Source of the DNA: Enoplolaimus lenunculus
Taxonomy: Eukaryota > Nematoda > Enoplea > Enoplida > Thoracostomopsidae
Direction of reading: 5' to 3'
DNA length: 64,000 bases
Assembly (NCBI GenBank): GCA_030248215.1
Contig: JASANG010002922.1
Coordinates: 248,001-312,000, forward strand
Under the pieces are notes generated by a model that saw nothing but the letters and a program-made list of their open reading frames with translations, was not told where the DNA came from and made no database searches. Each line of letters opens with the position of its first letter. Position 1 is the stretch's first letter. Below are positions 38,601-45,999 of the stretch, in pieces. A program made the position numbers and the translations under genes.

Positions 38601-38648
38601 AACAGAAGTTTTAGGAGAGTTTACCTCATCTGATGGAGACTCTGACAT
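8690..38648 (-). CDS. Large coiled-coil protein, 29 exons traced, family not assigned
   Basis: Exons from 5' to 3': 38648-38625, 36932-36750, 35917-35771, 34491-34363, 33657-33520, 32277-32131, 30954-30850, 30455-30264, 29391-29221, 28579-28388, 27283-27158, 25371-25159, 23983-23917, 22081-21968, 21555-21441, 20901-20782, 19477-19322, 18010-17891, 17065-16874, 15866-15669, 15218-15066, 14565-14416, 13188-13049, 12713-12670, 12477-12418, 11657-11563, 10839-10554, 9841-9784, 8810-8690. All junctions are GT-AG and phases agree, except between exons 13 and 14, where a small exon is probably missed. About 1,320 residues: start MSESPSDE; exons 2-4 basic, Pro/Ser/Arg-rich and disordered; exons 5-22 mostly Glu/Lys/Gln/Leu heptads; exons 23 and 27 Ser/Arg/Pro linkers; exon 29 a basic tail ending LQLYQE. 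It resembles centrosomal or rootletin-type scaffolds in layout, but no diagnostic motif was found and the function is not assigned. Confidence 0.86.
8895..9103. mobile_element. Family D foldback MITE
   Basis: CACTGTAAAAAAGGATGAGTC to CCCCATTTTTTGCAGTG. Nearly the whole element is one imperfect palindrome of GAGTCAAATTTGACTC motifs, flanked by TA. Confidence 0.82.
9301..9445 (+). mobile_element. Family B MITE
   Basis: GGTCAATGTTACTTTTAGGG to CACTTTAAAGTAACATGGGCC with CCTAAGCCTAAGC inside and TCTAAACCTA near the right end. Confidence 0.83.
9929..10128 (-). mobile_element. Family A MITE
   Basis: GGCCCATGTAAAGATCAGG at the left and GTTCCGCCCCTGTTC...TTGGC at the right, with TTAGGC arrays inside. 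In an intron of the coiled-coil gene. Confidence 0.85.
10388..10540 (+). mobile_element. Family B MITE abutting a coiled-coil exon
   Basis: CTTTTAGGGGCATAACAGT to GCCCCTAAAAGTAACATGGA with four CCTAAG units. The right end lies 13 bases from the donor of the exon at 10554-10839. Confidence 0.85.
11114..11222 (-). mobile_element. Family A MITE, truncated
   Basis: Left end GCCCATGTAAAAGATCA and the CTGCCATAGAGTAAGC motif are present; the right half is missing. Confidence 0.7.
11696..11772 (+). mobile_element. Family B MITE, left-end fragment
   Basis: GGCCAATACTACTTTTAGGAG followed by TGTAACTATAGACTACACG. The remainder is lost and a family C element follows immediately. Confidence 0.55.
11780..12032. 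mobile_element. Family C foldback MITE
   Basis: Ends CACTGTAAATTCCAATGAG and CTCACTGAAATTTACAGTG. The body is built from AACTCAGAAT/GAGTTGATT inverted motifs. Confidence 0.82.
12186..12343. mobile_element. Family C MITE, right part missing
   Basis: CACTGTGAATTTCAGTGAG at the left, family body to AAGAATCAACT, no right terminus. Confidence 0.72.
12754..13005. mobile_element. Family C foldback MITE
   Basis: CACTGTAAATTAAAGTGAG to TTGGAATTTACAGTG, full length, between coiled-coil exons 23 and 24. Confidence 0.82.
13416..13495. repeat. 20-bp tandem repeat, four copies
   Basis: Unit AACAAATATATGAGTCATGT repeated four times almost perfectly, each with TGAGTCAT. Confidence 0.88.
14270..14411. mobile_element. 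Family L repeat at a coiled-coil splice donor
   Basis: ACCTATCACCAATTGGTGAT then GCTAGACGCATTTGAGAATA. The right edge overlaps the donor of exon 22 (exon ends at 14416). Confidence 0.6.
14817..15012 (+). mobile_element. Family A MITE
   Basis: GGCCAATGTAAACAACA to GATCTTTACATGAGCC with CCTAAG arrays. It ends 54 bases before the donor side of the exon at 15066-15218. Confidence 0.85.
15342..15595. mobile_element. Family C foldback MITE
   Basis: CACTGTATATCCCATTGAG to CATTGGAATTTACAGTG, flanked on both sides by TA, consistent with a TA target duplication. Confidence 0.85.
15975..16145 (-). mobile_element. Family A MITE, degraded
   Basis: AAGCTTAAGCTTACAGACT, GGCTTAGGC and GCTTATACACTGTTACGGCCC motifs in family order, without clean ends. 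Confidence 0.6.
16506..16600. repeat. Free-standing TTAGGC-like hexamer run
   Basis: GGCGTAGGCTTAGGGTCAGG and AAACCTAAGCCTG runs face each other, forming an inverted pair without family A or B ends. Confidence 0.55.
16627..16829 (+). mobile_element. Family B MITE
   Basis: GGCCAATGTTACTTTAAGGG to CCCTGAAAGAAATATGGGCC with three CCTAAG blocks. It ends 45 bases from the donor of the exon at 16874-17065. Confidence 0.85.
17101..17386. mobile_element. Family H MITE with long terminal inverted repeat
   Basis: Terminal repeat of almost 60 bases: CAAGAGTGGATGATCACTC at the left mirrors GAGTGATCATCCACTCTTG at the right. The centre has GGGAGGGGGGGG and the motif AGCAAGAGATTAACAGTATG. Confidence 0.85.
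17682..17843 (+). mobile_element. Family A MITE
   Basis: GGCCAATGTAAAGAACAGGG to GATCTTTACATATGGGCC with a short CCTAAGC array. It ends 48 bases from the coiled-coil exon at 17891-18010. Confidence 0.85.
18408..18823. mobile_element. Family F MITE (CCGGTTCCGG subfamily)
   Basis: CAGGGTGCAATCAGAATTACG to AATTCCGGTTGCACACCCTG with TTCCGGTTCCGGTA motifs near both ends. Terminal CAGGGTGC resembles hAT-type ends. Confidence 0.8.
18940..19012. repeat. Family K fragment
   Basis: GTACGGTGACGGACGGCACC to AAAAGTATAGCACC, immediately left of the family A element at 19029. Confidence 0.55.
19029..19309 (-). mobile_element. Family A MITE with long TTAGGC array
   Basis: Both ends intact (GGCCCATGTATAGAACAGG and CTGTTCTGTACATGGGCC). 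An internal unit of about 60 bases (TTAGGC run plus AATAGGATCATCC) is repeated about three times. It ends 12 bases from the donor of the exon at 19322-19477. Confidence 0.88.
19725..19931 (-). mobile_element. Family A MITE
   Basis: GCCCAGGTAAAGATCAAGTG to CCGCCCCTGTTCTTTTACATTGGGC with two TTAGGC arrays. It lies between exons of the coiled-coil gene. Confidence 0.85.
20237..20490. mobile_element. Family C foldback MITE
   Basis: CACTGTAAATTCCAGTGAG to CACTGGAATTTACGGTG, TA on both flanks. Confidence 0.85.
20535..20685. repeat. Family K repeat
   Basis: Runs of GGCGCCGCTGAACAGCGTCG, GTACGGCGCCGCGTGTCATC and related units. Confidence 0.6.
21590..21739. mobile_element. Family D foldback MITE, shorter copy
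   Basis: CACTGCAAAAAATGGTGAG to CATCATTTTTTGCAGT, same motifs as the copy at 8895, with part of the left arm lost. Confidence 0.8.
22147..22823. mobile_element. Family E MITE
   Basis: CTGTAGTGACCCGAATAAG at the left, ATTCGGGCCACTACAG at the right, TA on both sides. A second partial left end (AGTGACCCGAATAAGCGG) at 22387 shows an internal duplication or nested copy. Confidence 0.83.
23075..23283. mobile_element. Family L repeat
   Basis: TATTCTTAAACGCATGTAGC at the left and GATAGACGCTACACACATTT at the right, each next to a CACCAGTTGGT or AACTGGTGAT motif. Confidence 0.6.
23665..23868 (+). mobile_element. Family B MITE
   Basis: GGCCAATGTTACTTTAAGTA to CTTTTAAAGTAAACATGGGCC with CCTAAGCCTA blocks. 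Confidence 0.85.
24015..24659. mobile_element. Family E MITE carrying a family A insertion
   Basis: CTGTAGTGACCTGAATAGA to TTCGGATCACTACAG, TA flanks. Family A copy at 24163-24339 inside. Confidence 0.83.
24163..24339 (+). mobile_element. Family A MITE nested in an E element
   Basis: GGCCAATGTATAGAACATGG to CCCTGTTGTTTAATATGGGC. It lies inside the family E element at 24015-24659, so it inserted later than E. Confidence 0.8.
25914..26320. mobile_element. Family E MITE
   Basis: CTACAGTGACCCGGGGTC to CTTATTTGGGTCTCTACAG, with the usual internal motif GGACTCAAAATGGGA near the right end. Confidence 0.8.
26548..26673. repeat. Family K repeat next to the minisatellite
   Basis: GTACGGCGCCGTCCGGTGCC and, inverted, GGTAACGGACGGTGACGGAAG. 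The 32-bp minisatellite begins at its right edge. Confidence 0.65.
26674..27098. repeat. 32-bp minisatellite, 13 copies
   Basis: Unit AACGCCACCCTTAGGCTACG followed by GCTTAGTTCCAG. Thirteen copies counted; copies 1, 10, 11 and 12 are followed by two extra bases (CA), and copies 11-13 have TTACA or TTACAC instead of TTCCA. It lies between coiled-coil exons 11 and 12 and ends 60 bases from exon 11. Confidence 0.9.
27410..27606 (-). mobile_element. Family A MITE
   Basis: GGCCCATGTAAATAATAGAGG to CCGCCCCTGTTCTTTACATTGGCC with TTAGGC arrays. Confidence 0.87.
27830..27995 (-). mobile_element. Family A MITE, degraded
   Basis: TTTTTCTGCGAGACTGCCATAGAG and GGGCCCTGTTCTGTACAT motifs in order; few hexamers survive. 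Confidence 0.65.
28036..28305 (-). mobile_element. Family I foldback carrying a tRNA-like module
   Basis: TTAACCCTTTCTCACATGAA at the left and CAATGTGAGAAGGGGTTAA at the right form a terminal inverted repeat. Inside are a TTGCCTATAGGCAA palindrome and a tRNA-like segment at 28087-28151. Confidence 0.8.
28087..28151 (-). ncRNA. tRNA-like pol III promoter module in a family I element
   Basis: The minus strand reads TAGCTGAGTGGCGATGG (A-box-like) and GAGTTCGAATCC (B-box-like) about 30 bases apart. Acceptor and T stems do not pair well, so this is not a functional tRNA. Confidence 0.55.
28766..28827 (-). mobile_element. Family I terminal fragment
   Basis: TGTATATACACTGCGC, TTGCCTACGGGCAA and CAATGTGAGAAGGTGTTAA match the right end of 28036-28305. 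Confidence 0.65.
29570..29820. repeat. Family K foldback, longest copy
   Basis: Left arm has ACGGCGCCGTCCGTCACTG, right arm has GACGGACGGCGCCATAGGGG. Units of about 20 bases alternate within each arm. In the intron between coiled-coil exons 8 and 9. Confidence 0.68.
30590..30785. mobile_element. Family L repeat
   Basis: ACCTATCACCAACTGGTGAT followed by AGTGCTACGCACATTTG, and the internal motif GAATTTCGAACCTCGC. Confidence 0.55.
31296..31471. repeat. Two-copy GC-rich direct repeat
   Basis: Two diverged units of about 85-90 bases, each with TTTTCAG.TT.CCAA and ending GGCGCTTCC, in the intron between coiled-coil exons 6 and 7. Confidence 0.5.
32963..33227. mobile_element. Family E MITE, internally deleted
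   Basis: CTGTAGTGACCCGAATAAG to TACTCGGGTCACTACAG, only 265 bases. Confidence 0.83.
33720..34030 (-). mobile_element. Family J tRNA-derived SINE-like repeat
   Basis: The minus strand holds a tRNA-like segment (about 33894-33824) with GGTGTAGTGGTAGC and GGTTCAATTCCCGGCGTGG, next to a tail shared with 46620-46930 (GGTATATGT.CACA.GTATG). Confidence 0.65.
34584..34753 (+). mobile_element. Family A MITE
   Basis: GCCAATGTATAGAACAGGGC to CGCTCCTGATCTTACAAGGG with a short CCTAAGC array. Confidence 0.82.
35148..35597. mobile_element. Family E MITE, left end decayed
   Basis: The right end CTTATTCGGGTCACTACAG is clear. Internal motifs run in reverse order relative to the other copies, starting at ATAAGAGGGTATAATAAG. 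Confidence 0.65.
36203..36443. mobile_element. Family C foldback MITE
   Basis: CACTGTTAATTGCAGAGAG to TTTGAATTTACAGT, more diverged than the others. Confidence 0.75.
36607..36734. mobile_element. Family C MITE, short internal-deletion copy
   Basis: ACTGTAAATTACGATCAG to CACTAAAATTTACAATG, about half the usual length. It ends 16 bases from the donor of coiled-coil exon 2 (36750). Confidence 0.7.
37646..37896. mobile_element. Family H MITE, left end missing
   Basis: Shares the centre (AGCAAGAGATTAACAGTATG) and right arm (TTATAAAGAGTGATCATCCA) with the copy at 17101. Confidence 0.8.
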
Positions 38649-38997
38649 TTTGCTTTAATAATGTTCCACGGATCACAAATTACCAGTTATATATGTGAAA
38701 TAATTTGATTGAAGCCCTATAAATATTTTATAATTACTACCAAATAATAAATATTTTGTTCAAAATCAAGAAAATCAGTGGCGTCATTCGGCAACGAAAG
38801 GTAAAAACCAAAAAAGATTATTTTTGGGAAAAGTTTGGTATATTTGTTCTCACAGCTTAAACCTAGGGATTCACAAATATGCAAAAAATCTTGCCATCAG
38901 ACGAACTCCAGTATACACTTCGTACAGTTTGACGAAACCACAAGATTTAATAACACTGTACAGATATTTGGGTAAAATTAACAAATTAAACATGATG

Positions 38998-39111
38998 TTA
39001 ACTACGCACTTTCGCATCATCTTCAGCGTCACCTATAACGCTGCGGTACTTTTCGCCTCCAGCTGCAACCACCTGATTGGACACTTTCTGTGCCAAACGG
39101 GAGCCGTACAT
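38998..39111 (-). CDS. Small ORF, 37 codons, unrecognised
   Basis: The ORF reads MYGSRLAQKV then SNQVVAAGGEKY and ends EDDAKVRS. Base composition is distinctly more GC-rich and codon-like than the surrounding AT-rich spacer. It lies about 350 bases upstream of the start codon of the coiled-coil gene, on the same strand. It could be a short upstream exon or a tiny gene: a GTGACG after codon 26 could act as a donor. There is an in-frame stop just before its ATG, so it does not extend upstream. No family is recognised. Confidence 0.25.
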   Translation of the reverse strand: MYGSRLAQKVSNQVVAAGGEKYRSVIGDAEDDAKVRS

Positions 39112-41176
39112 TTAACCATTTTCAGAACTGCGGTATAGATTTTTTATTGCTGGGTTTGCTAAATTTCGGTAGGAAAATTTTTGTCGTTCAGCGAAACGTA
39201 CACTTACTAAATATACTTTAAGCCACACTTACCAATTTAGAAATATGGGTTATGGCGATAATAAACGAGTAAATGAAAATTTCAATCTGCACTCGATAAT
39301 ATAATTTTAAATCAGTAACATTTGCATGATCATGTAAACTTATAGTTCGCAGAAAGAACAAAACGATTTAAAAAGTTTAGTTGGAATTGTAGGTCGGTAT
39401 AAATTTCACATTGAATTGAGAGCTTTTTACTTTTGCTGGCCATAGGAGCGCGGGACCTCCACTATTTCTGGATCAGCTGCTGCGTCGCAGGCCGATCATA
39501 CCTGTGCTTAAACGATATGGTATGGTAAACATTTGGCGACGCGTAAGGTCCCTACCGGATGATCATATATCGAGACGTGTGTGAGTAGAATTGGCAATGT
39601 TAAACTGGCTTTACTAGTGTAAATTTAATAATCGCGTGTCTTATGCGAAATAAACCTGAAATTTCCAATGCTATCGCTTATTTTAACAGCAAACACTGCA
39701 AGACAAAAAGAAAAAAACTAGATATACATTTTTGTTAAAATAGTATGGATCACGTTGTAAACGGATAGCACCAGGGTTTCAACGGAATTCTGATTCCGGC
39801 TGAAATCCCGAAAAAAATTGGGTTTCGATTCCGATTTCGACTGGCTTCTATTCCGAAACCGTTGGTTATGAGTTGAAGTTGATTGAAAATTTTGCCTATT
39901 TTTGGTTTGTTTGCAAATCTGCTTGTTGTAAGTATTCTCAGTAGCAGAGTAAATTACTTCCCTGATTGTCAAAATGTGACTGCAATTGAAAGCTTTAAGC
40001 TCTACTTTAAACAAATAAAATCTAAACTTAAAATTCTACTTCATAGCGGCAAGCATGCAGTGATGTTAGCCCCACTAGTTCTCAAATATAGCTCGATATT
40101 TGGTTCAACAGTATATTTACTGTAGTGAAAACGACGCTCCATTGAATTGGTTAATGTTCAAAAACTTGGGTTCTGTTATTTACGGTTTCATAAGACTAAA
40201 GTTTTGAAATGCTCAAAATGCTTAACTGCATTTAAACTTAAGGTCAAGTTGTTCCTGTGCTTTGAGAATTGACAGGCTGCTCTTACAATTGGCAGGTCTC
40301 CATGGTTATCCTAAATTTTACAGGTTAGTAGATCGCAAATATAGTCAGCTATACTGCAATTTATACTGAAACTGAGAACAAAACAAATACACTACAACAA
40401 GAAGTCAAGTCATACACTTTAGTTTTTGATATAATTAATACTATTACGACTTAAATTTCGATTCCGACCAAATTTACTTCCGATTGGAACCTAGTTTAAC
40501 ACAAATAATGAAAACGGATAACGATCAAAATAACTAAAACGAAAAACGGATACTTATTGAATTATAAAAGTTTTAGAGATGTCCTACTTTTCAGCCAGCA
40601 GAATTGAGGCCCACAAATATTCACCGGCAATTCTAAAATTAAAAAAATGGCGGATGCCCCGAAATTTTTATGGATGAATTTCGTGATTTCTGTATATGTA
40701 CTTATACGCTGTTTATGAGCATTTTTCAGCATATAACTATTTCAATAGCGAAAACGGATATAAACCTCATTATACTTTGGTATTTGCCAGCATTGGTAGA
40801 TGATTGGAACAACCTATCACTGATCTCCGGTTCAGGTAAAATGAAAATATGGACGATTCCAGCAGTTTCACCTGCCGTCATTCAATATCTCAGAATACTT
40901 GCCTCTGGGACTAAACGGTAAACTTTTAGCGAAACAACAATGTAAAGCAAGGTTTTAATCACCTTGGTACGCGTACCATGTTGCCTTTTCGTTGGATTGT
41001 AAACCACAACCAAATATCCTGAACTAATTGAAATATTGACTGTTTGTTACTCAGCACTTTAGCCCTGCTAGCTCTAGTCACAGTCAAACATAAACATTTA
41101 CTCAGTTTAACATTACAGAAAAACAAAACGTTAACAAACGCATATACGAAGAATACGGCATAATTGTAGTAATGTT
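39112..41176. other. Spacer between RPL13A and the coiled-coil gene
   Basis: AT-rich. A degenerate element related to family F covers about 39768-40500, with GATTCCGATTTCG-type motifs near both ends. No exon with splice context was found. Confidence 0.5.
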
Positions 41177-44100
41177 TCACTTATACCCATATCCTTCAAT
41201 AATTTTCTGAAACGGCGCTATCTTTTTTTCAACGTTCTTTCGTGCCTGAAGTTTCAATTCCTGAAAAGAAATGTTTGAAAACGAGCAGATACTCGACAAA
41301 TAAGTTGAAAATCTTGTCCTATATTCTAAAATGTATATATCACCTATCCTATCACATCTGACTACAGGTGTTTTCAACTGATTAAACACTGGATAACAAA
41401 AATATATTAAAAAATATATTAACTTAGATTCATGTCTATAACAGTTTCTGGCTACAAAAACTTTTAGTATTTGCGATAATACAGGCAAACGTCAAGAATA
41501 ATCACAAGACCGTCTTCACCACGGCCGTAACTTCCTTCTAGCTGCAGTTCTAACTTTTAATTCAGACTGCCAAAGTTTTTGACAGTTAATAAAACGTGAA
41601 TCATCAGAATATTTACAACAGAAGAGACTCACATTATCAGCCTTTTTCCTAGCGTAGTACACTTTTGATTTTGTCTTTCGTTTCACCTCCAGTTTTTTCA
41701 CCACATCTCTATATTTCCACCCAACTTCATGTGATATGCGACCAAGTTGACAGTACTGAAACACGTCTTCGGACAGAAAACATAATTGCAATATGAATTG
41801 CAGTACAAAAAAAATTTGCAAAAATACCAGTAATGTGCCGATACCTAAATTCTTGCCGATGCCGATTATTTTGAAATTTTGTCCACGCGGAACCGTTGCC
41901 GATTCAAATAAAATACATCAGGTGTTTCTCTAGGGGGGAGGGCACCAAATACGAAATACCACATTTTCGGGACTTACTTTTCGTCTCGGTTTTAGACAGT
42001 TAACACGCATTGCGACCGGGACCACTCGGCGTAGCATTTTATCGTATGGAGGCGGAACCCCTTCGAACACTTTAAGCCGCTGCATTGCTTCGTCGCCCCG
42101 TTTAGTTTTGTGTGGGATCATTCCTAAAGTTACGTAACAAAACGTGCCGCTAGTGACATCACTGAATAAAGCAGGGTGCAAAGCGGAACTGGATTATACC
42201 GAAATCGGAACTACAAAATTTGTTACTATGCTGATAATTTGTATTAACAATGTATAATATTGATTTAGAATGTGTGCTGGCTGGCAACAATTCTCAAAGA
42301 CGTCGCATGAACAAATTGGCAATAATTTTTTGGCTCTGTAAAGCGAAACTACAATCAATTATTGCTAAGTTGATATGTCGAAAACAATTTAATAAATAAA
42401 TGATGCAAAATATTTATACAACATATCACAAGTAGGTCTAAAATTAAAATGTGAAAATTCTGATGCCGATTGATTGTGCAATCGGAATCGGGACTCCTTT
42501 TGAATCGGAATTCTGTTCGGAATCGGAATTCCGAATGCACCCTGGAATAAAGTGTTAATATAATATAGGTTCATTACTTACAATCATGCAATATATTAGA
42601 CTCTGTGAACCGAAAATTTTTCGCAGATTTGTTGCATTTGGCCATTAAGCAAGTAGATTGCACCGTCCATTGATATGATAAATTTACCTAGCATGTCCTA
42701 CAGTTATGATGGTATATTTTTTCAAAATTCGGCGTGAGTTTTTTGATGTTTGAATTTCAATGGATCCTGGTATACGTTAGAAAAGACATATTATGATAAT
42801 TATTTAGCAACGGAAATAAACGTTCTGAAATAGTGGCTATTTATGGCTGTCAATTATTCCCATTCGGCCGGCTGAAAACATTCGGGTAACTCTCCGGTAA
42901 GGCCGGGACTTACTATTATTATGAAATGAGTGTTTTAAAAATTTAAAATGAGATCTTTTTCCGCATAGAGTTGATTATGCGCTGAGGTACTATTTACAAA
43001 CTACGTACGAGCAAACTGACAATTATTAAACGTATCTTCTGCAGCGCAAAATCTCCACAAGACATGAGAGCCCCTCGGAATCTAGCGTTCAGTTTTATAG
43101 CAAAGTGGTGATGATAAAAGCCTCCCCGGCGAGTATTTGGTTAGAATCTTACCTTGAAGAGATTTCAGTGGAAATATATACTTCGCGGATGAGGTAAAAC
43201 CACCAAAATAAAGTTCAATTGGGATTAGGCAATACAACAAAAGCGGAAAAACTATTGTATTTGTCTCAGTTTGATTTAAGTTTCAGAATTCAGCAAAATC
43301 TTTTCTGTGAGGGGAGTCTTGGTGCGGTTTATGGTGGGCTACTTTAATTTCGGTCGGTTTTTTTTGAAAAAAGTGGGTAAAACCCCCGTATTTTACCCAA
43401 AAAACTATGCCTGTAATTATTTGAATTGATACACTCATATTTTAAACACTTTATCTCGATACGTAGCTTTGTTTTGTGCTGATTGATTTCTGGTGAAAAT
43501 ACTTGGTCGCCAAAAAAGATAGGAACCGGATACTTCAATACGTAGCTGATTCCAGCAGTTGTTGGACGGAATATTTAAATCCATATTTCGACAAAATTAA
43601 AGTTATATAATGACGCTAATTTAACATTACTTTCTATAAACTACGATTCTGTTCACAACGTTTTCGGTGCAATTTCACAGATTACACCTACCATTCATAT
43701 ACAGGTCGAGAAAACAAAACATTCACGCAAGGCACAGTTGTAAAATGGTTTCCCAGATAAAACAAGTCCAAAACTGTAACATCATGTACGTAACTCACTT
43801 TAGACGATGTCATTGTTAAATGCTTACCTCTAACTGAACGATAAAATATTTTTGACGGCGCACGAAAATGAAACGGACCATGGCTGGGATTTGTGTTCGT
43901 CCTTTTGCGCAAGAATTCCAAATATTTTGCTAAAAATGCATACATGTAACACAATTCGATGTTGTAAGTATACAAGAACATTGGTAAGATATCTTGTCCA
44001 GTATATAAAAAATATAAAAATTGAGCTTCGGTTAAACGCATATCGGTGCACAAACTATGTATGCCTGCCACAGTAAGAATTGTTACACTAAGTTCAGCAA

Positions 44101-44399
44101 AACATACTACAAAACCTGCTATACATGGCTGATATAAAGAAACATACGAATTACACATTTTTACGTACCTTTATTTCGGTAAAAGTTTCCACTAATGTTG
44201 ATATCTTCACACCGTACTACTACAACAGGCTGACCCAACAGTAAATTTTTGGCCACTATCGATGCAAGTCTACCAAGCATATGGTGTCTGGCATCAATAA
44301 CGATCGGCTATAACCAATTACAATGTAAACAAATATTTAATTCAAAAATTCTGGACAGCGTTTGACACCAATGCTCACTGAAACACAAAGATTTGCCAT
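41177..44399 (-). CDS. RPL13A: 60S ribosomal protein uL13 (L13a), six exons, complete
   Basis: Exons 44399-44379, 44307-44169, 43929-43828, 42123-41978, 41755-41633 and 41260-41177 join with matching phases (0,1,1,0,0) into 204 residues; the human protein has 203. Landmarks in order: [97 protein letters not shown] and a C-terminal basic helix [11 protein letters not shown]. It is a structural protein of the large ribosomal subunit. Exon 1 encodes only seven residues (MANLCVS), ending at a GTGAGC donor. A family F transposon (42172-42544) sits in intron 3. In vertebrates these introns host box C/D snoRNAs; none is convincing here. Confidence 0.97.
42172..42544 (-). mobile_element. Family F MITE (GGAATCGGAATT subfamily)
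   Basis: CAGGGTGCAAAGCGGAACTG to CGGAATTCCGAATGCACCCTG, in RPL13A intron 3. Closely similar to the copies at 48910 and 51530. Confidence 0.82.
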
Positions 44400-44521
44400 T
44401 AGTAAACGCCACCGAGACCCTATTGGTTTCAGCTGGGATTACACATGCAATTTAATCTTATTTCCTAGGTATTTGAAATAATGTCGCAGAGCTCATATTC
44501 GTTTACAGGGACCATCACAAG

Positions 44522-44957
44522 CAGGGTGCGACCGGATCGCAAAAAACCTACCGGAACCGGATGTTAACCGGAGTGTGTTTCTTAAAATAAATCATTTTTA
44601 GCGCGTTAATGCGTCACTAAATGTTAATTTATCTTTAGTAAACGGAATATTGGGTTTATATAAGGAGCGTGTCCTAATACTTGAAAATAATTGTGTGAAG
44701 CTGCCAATAATTGGTTTGTTTCAATAATAAAATCCGAATCGCTGCCTTAACCATATGCAAAAAATACTGCTTTAAACCAATACTGTATATTTACATGTAA
44801 TGGGACTGCAAACATAACATCTCACAACATAATTTGCAATAATTTCAGATTTATGAAATCATCAACGAAATCCGGTATCCGGTATGTTTATACCGGATAC
44901 CGGAACCGGATTTTTTGCCTGATAGTAAACAGGAGCCGGATATCCTCTCGCACCCTG
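44522..44957. mobile_element. Family F MITE
   Basis: CAGGGTGCGACCGGATCGC to GGATATCCTCTCGCACCCTG with ACCGGAACCGGA motifs near both ends. Confidence 0.8.
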
Positions 44958-45189
44958 GTCACAAGGTACATGATCCTATAAAACTACTTCTTCATACCTT
45001 TGTCTCAAATCCCATACTAGAATTGGTGTTAATTTGTTATATACTTACATATATAAGGAAATACGTACTAAAAATAAAAAAGTTAACGATACACATCAAC
45101 ACGTCCTTATCACCAACTTACTCCGCATTATGGCACTTAAACAAGAAGGCACTTTAAATTTAACTGCACGTATACTCGATGTAAGGCTG

Positions 45190-45260
45190 GAGTGTCTTGT
45201 GGGCAGTGTTTTAGTTATCCGGGTCAACGCTGGGTTTTACCAACTGAGCTATCGCATGTC
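45190..45260 (-). repeat. tRNA 5'-half-like sequence
   Basis: The minus strand reads GCGATAGCTCAGTTGGTAAAA, an A-box-like start, but no B box follows. Probably a tRNA-derived repeat remnant. Confidence 0.35.
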
Positions 45261-45999
45261 AGTCTAGGCAGGTACCGGGACTTCAGACTTTTTTACTAAG
45301 CAGTTGGAAAAGCACGCTTACAGAGAAGACACGTTTCAAACTAACGACCTCCGGTGCTTTAAACGACTATGACGACATATATGCAGCCGGCTAGCTTAAA
45401 CGAAGTGAAATACACATTGCATGTGCACACGCAGGACAAGCCTATATTACGATTGCCAGGGTTCCAAAAGGGCCTAGATATTGCCGGGACACGAACAGCA
45501 GTGGAATTTGCTTGCAAGAAACGGAACAGGAACAGCAACCGGCATATGAAATAATTTTCATCACCGAATTACTGTTGAACGTTTTCGAAAACTTGCCAAA
45601 AAATAACTTAAACGAATTTTCAGCAAAGACAAAGTTTCCAATACTTAAATGATTATATATAACTTGCCACAAAACCGTAAAAATTCCGGTTCCCGCATCT
45701 TTGAATACAGGAACAGAAATTGACTACTTGTGTATTTGCTTATATGTAGCGTTTTTACTTGCAGTTATGGGCGTGGCGATTAATCGGCATCGGTAACAAT
45801 GGCACTTTTTGTGCGTATCGACATCGGTACTGCAAAAAATTAACCGTTCTTTGCCGATACTTGTAGCACTTAGCAGTGATGTCACGCGTCGGTATATACA
45901 TCGACTTTGCAAAAGCATTCGACATTGAAATCATTTGAAACTTTTAATAAAACTCTCATGCTACGGTTTTCGCGATAAGCTTTTGCATTGAATAGGTGC

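Noticed and set aside
41560-41620. Possible box C/D snoRNA in RPL13A intron 5 (minus strand TGATGA and CTGA)
   Set aside because: Terminal stem is weak and no rRNA-complementary guide was recognised, although RPL13A introns host such snoRNAs in vertebrates.
43688-44158. 156-codon single ORF as one protein
   Set aside because: Only its middle (43828-43929) is RPL13A exon 3; the flanks are intron.
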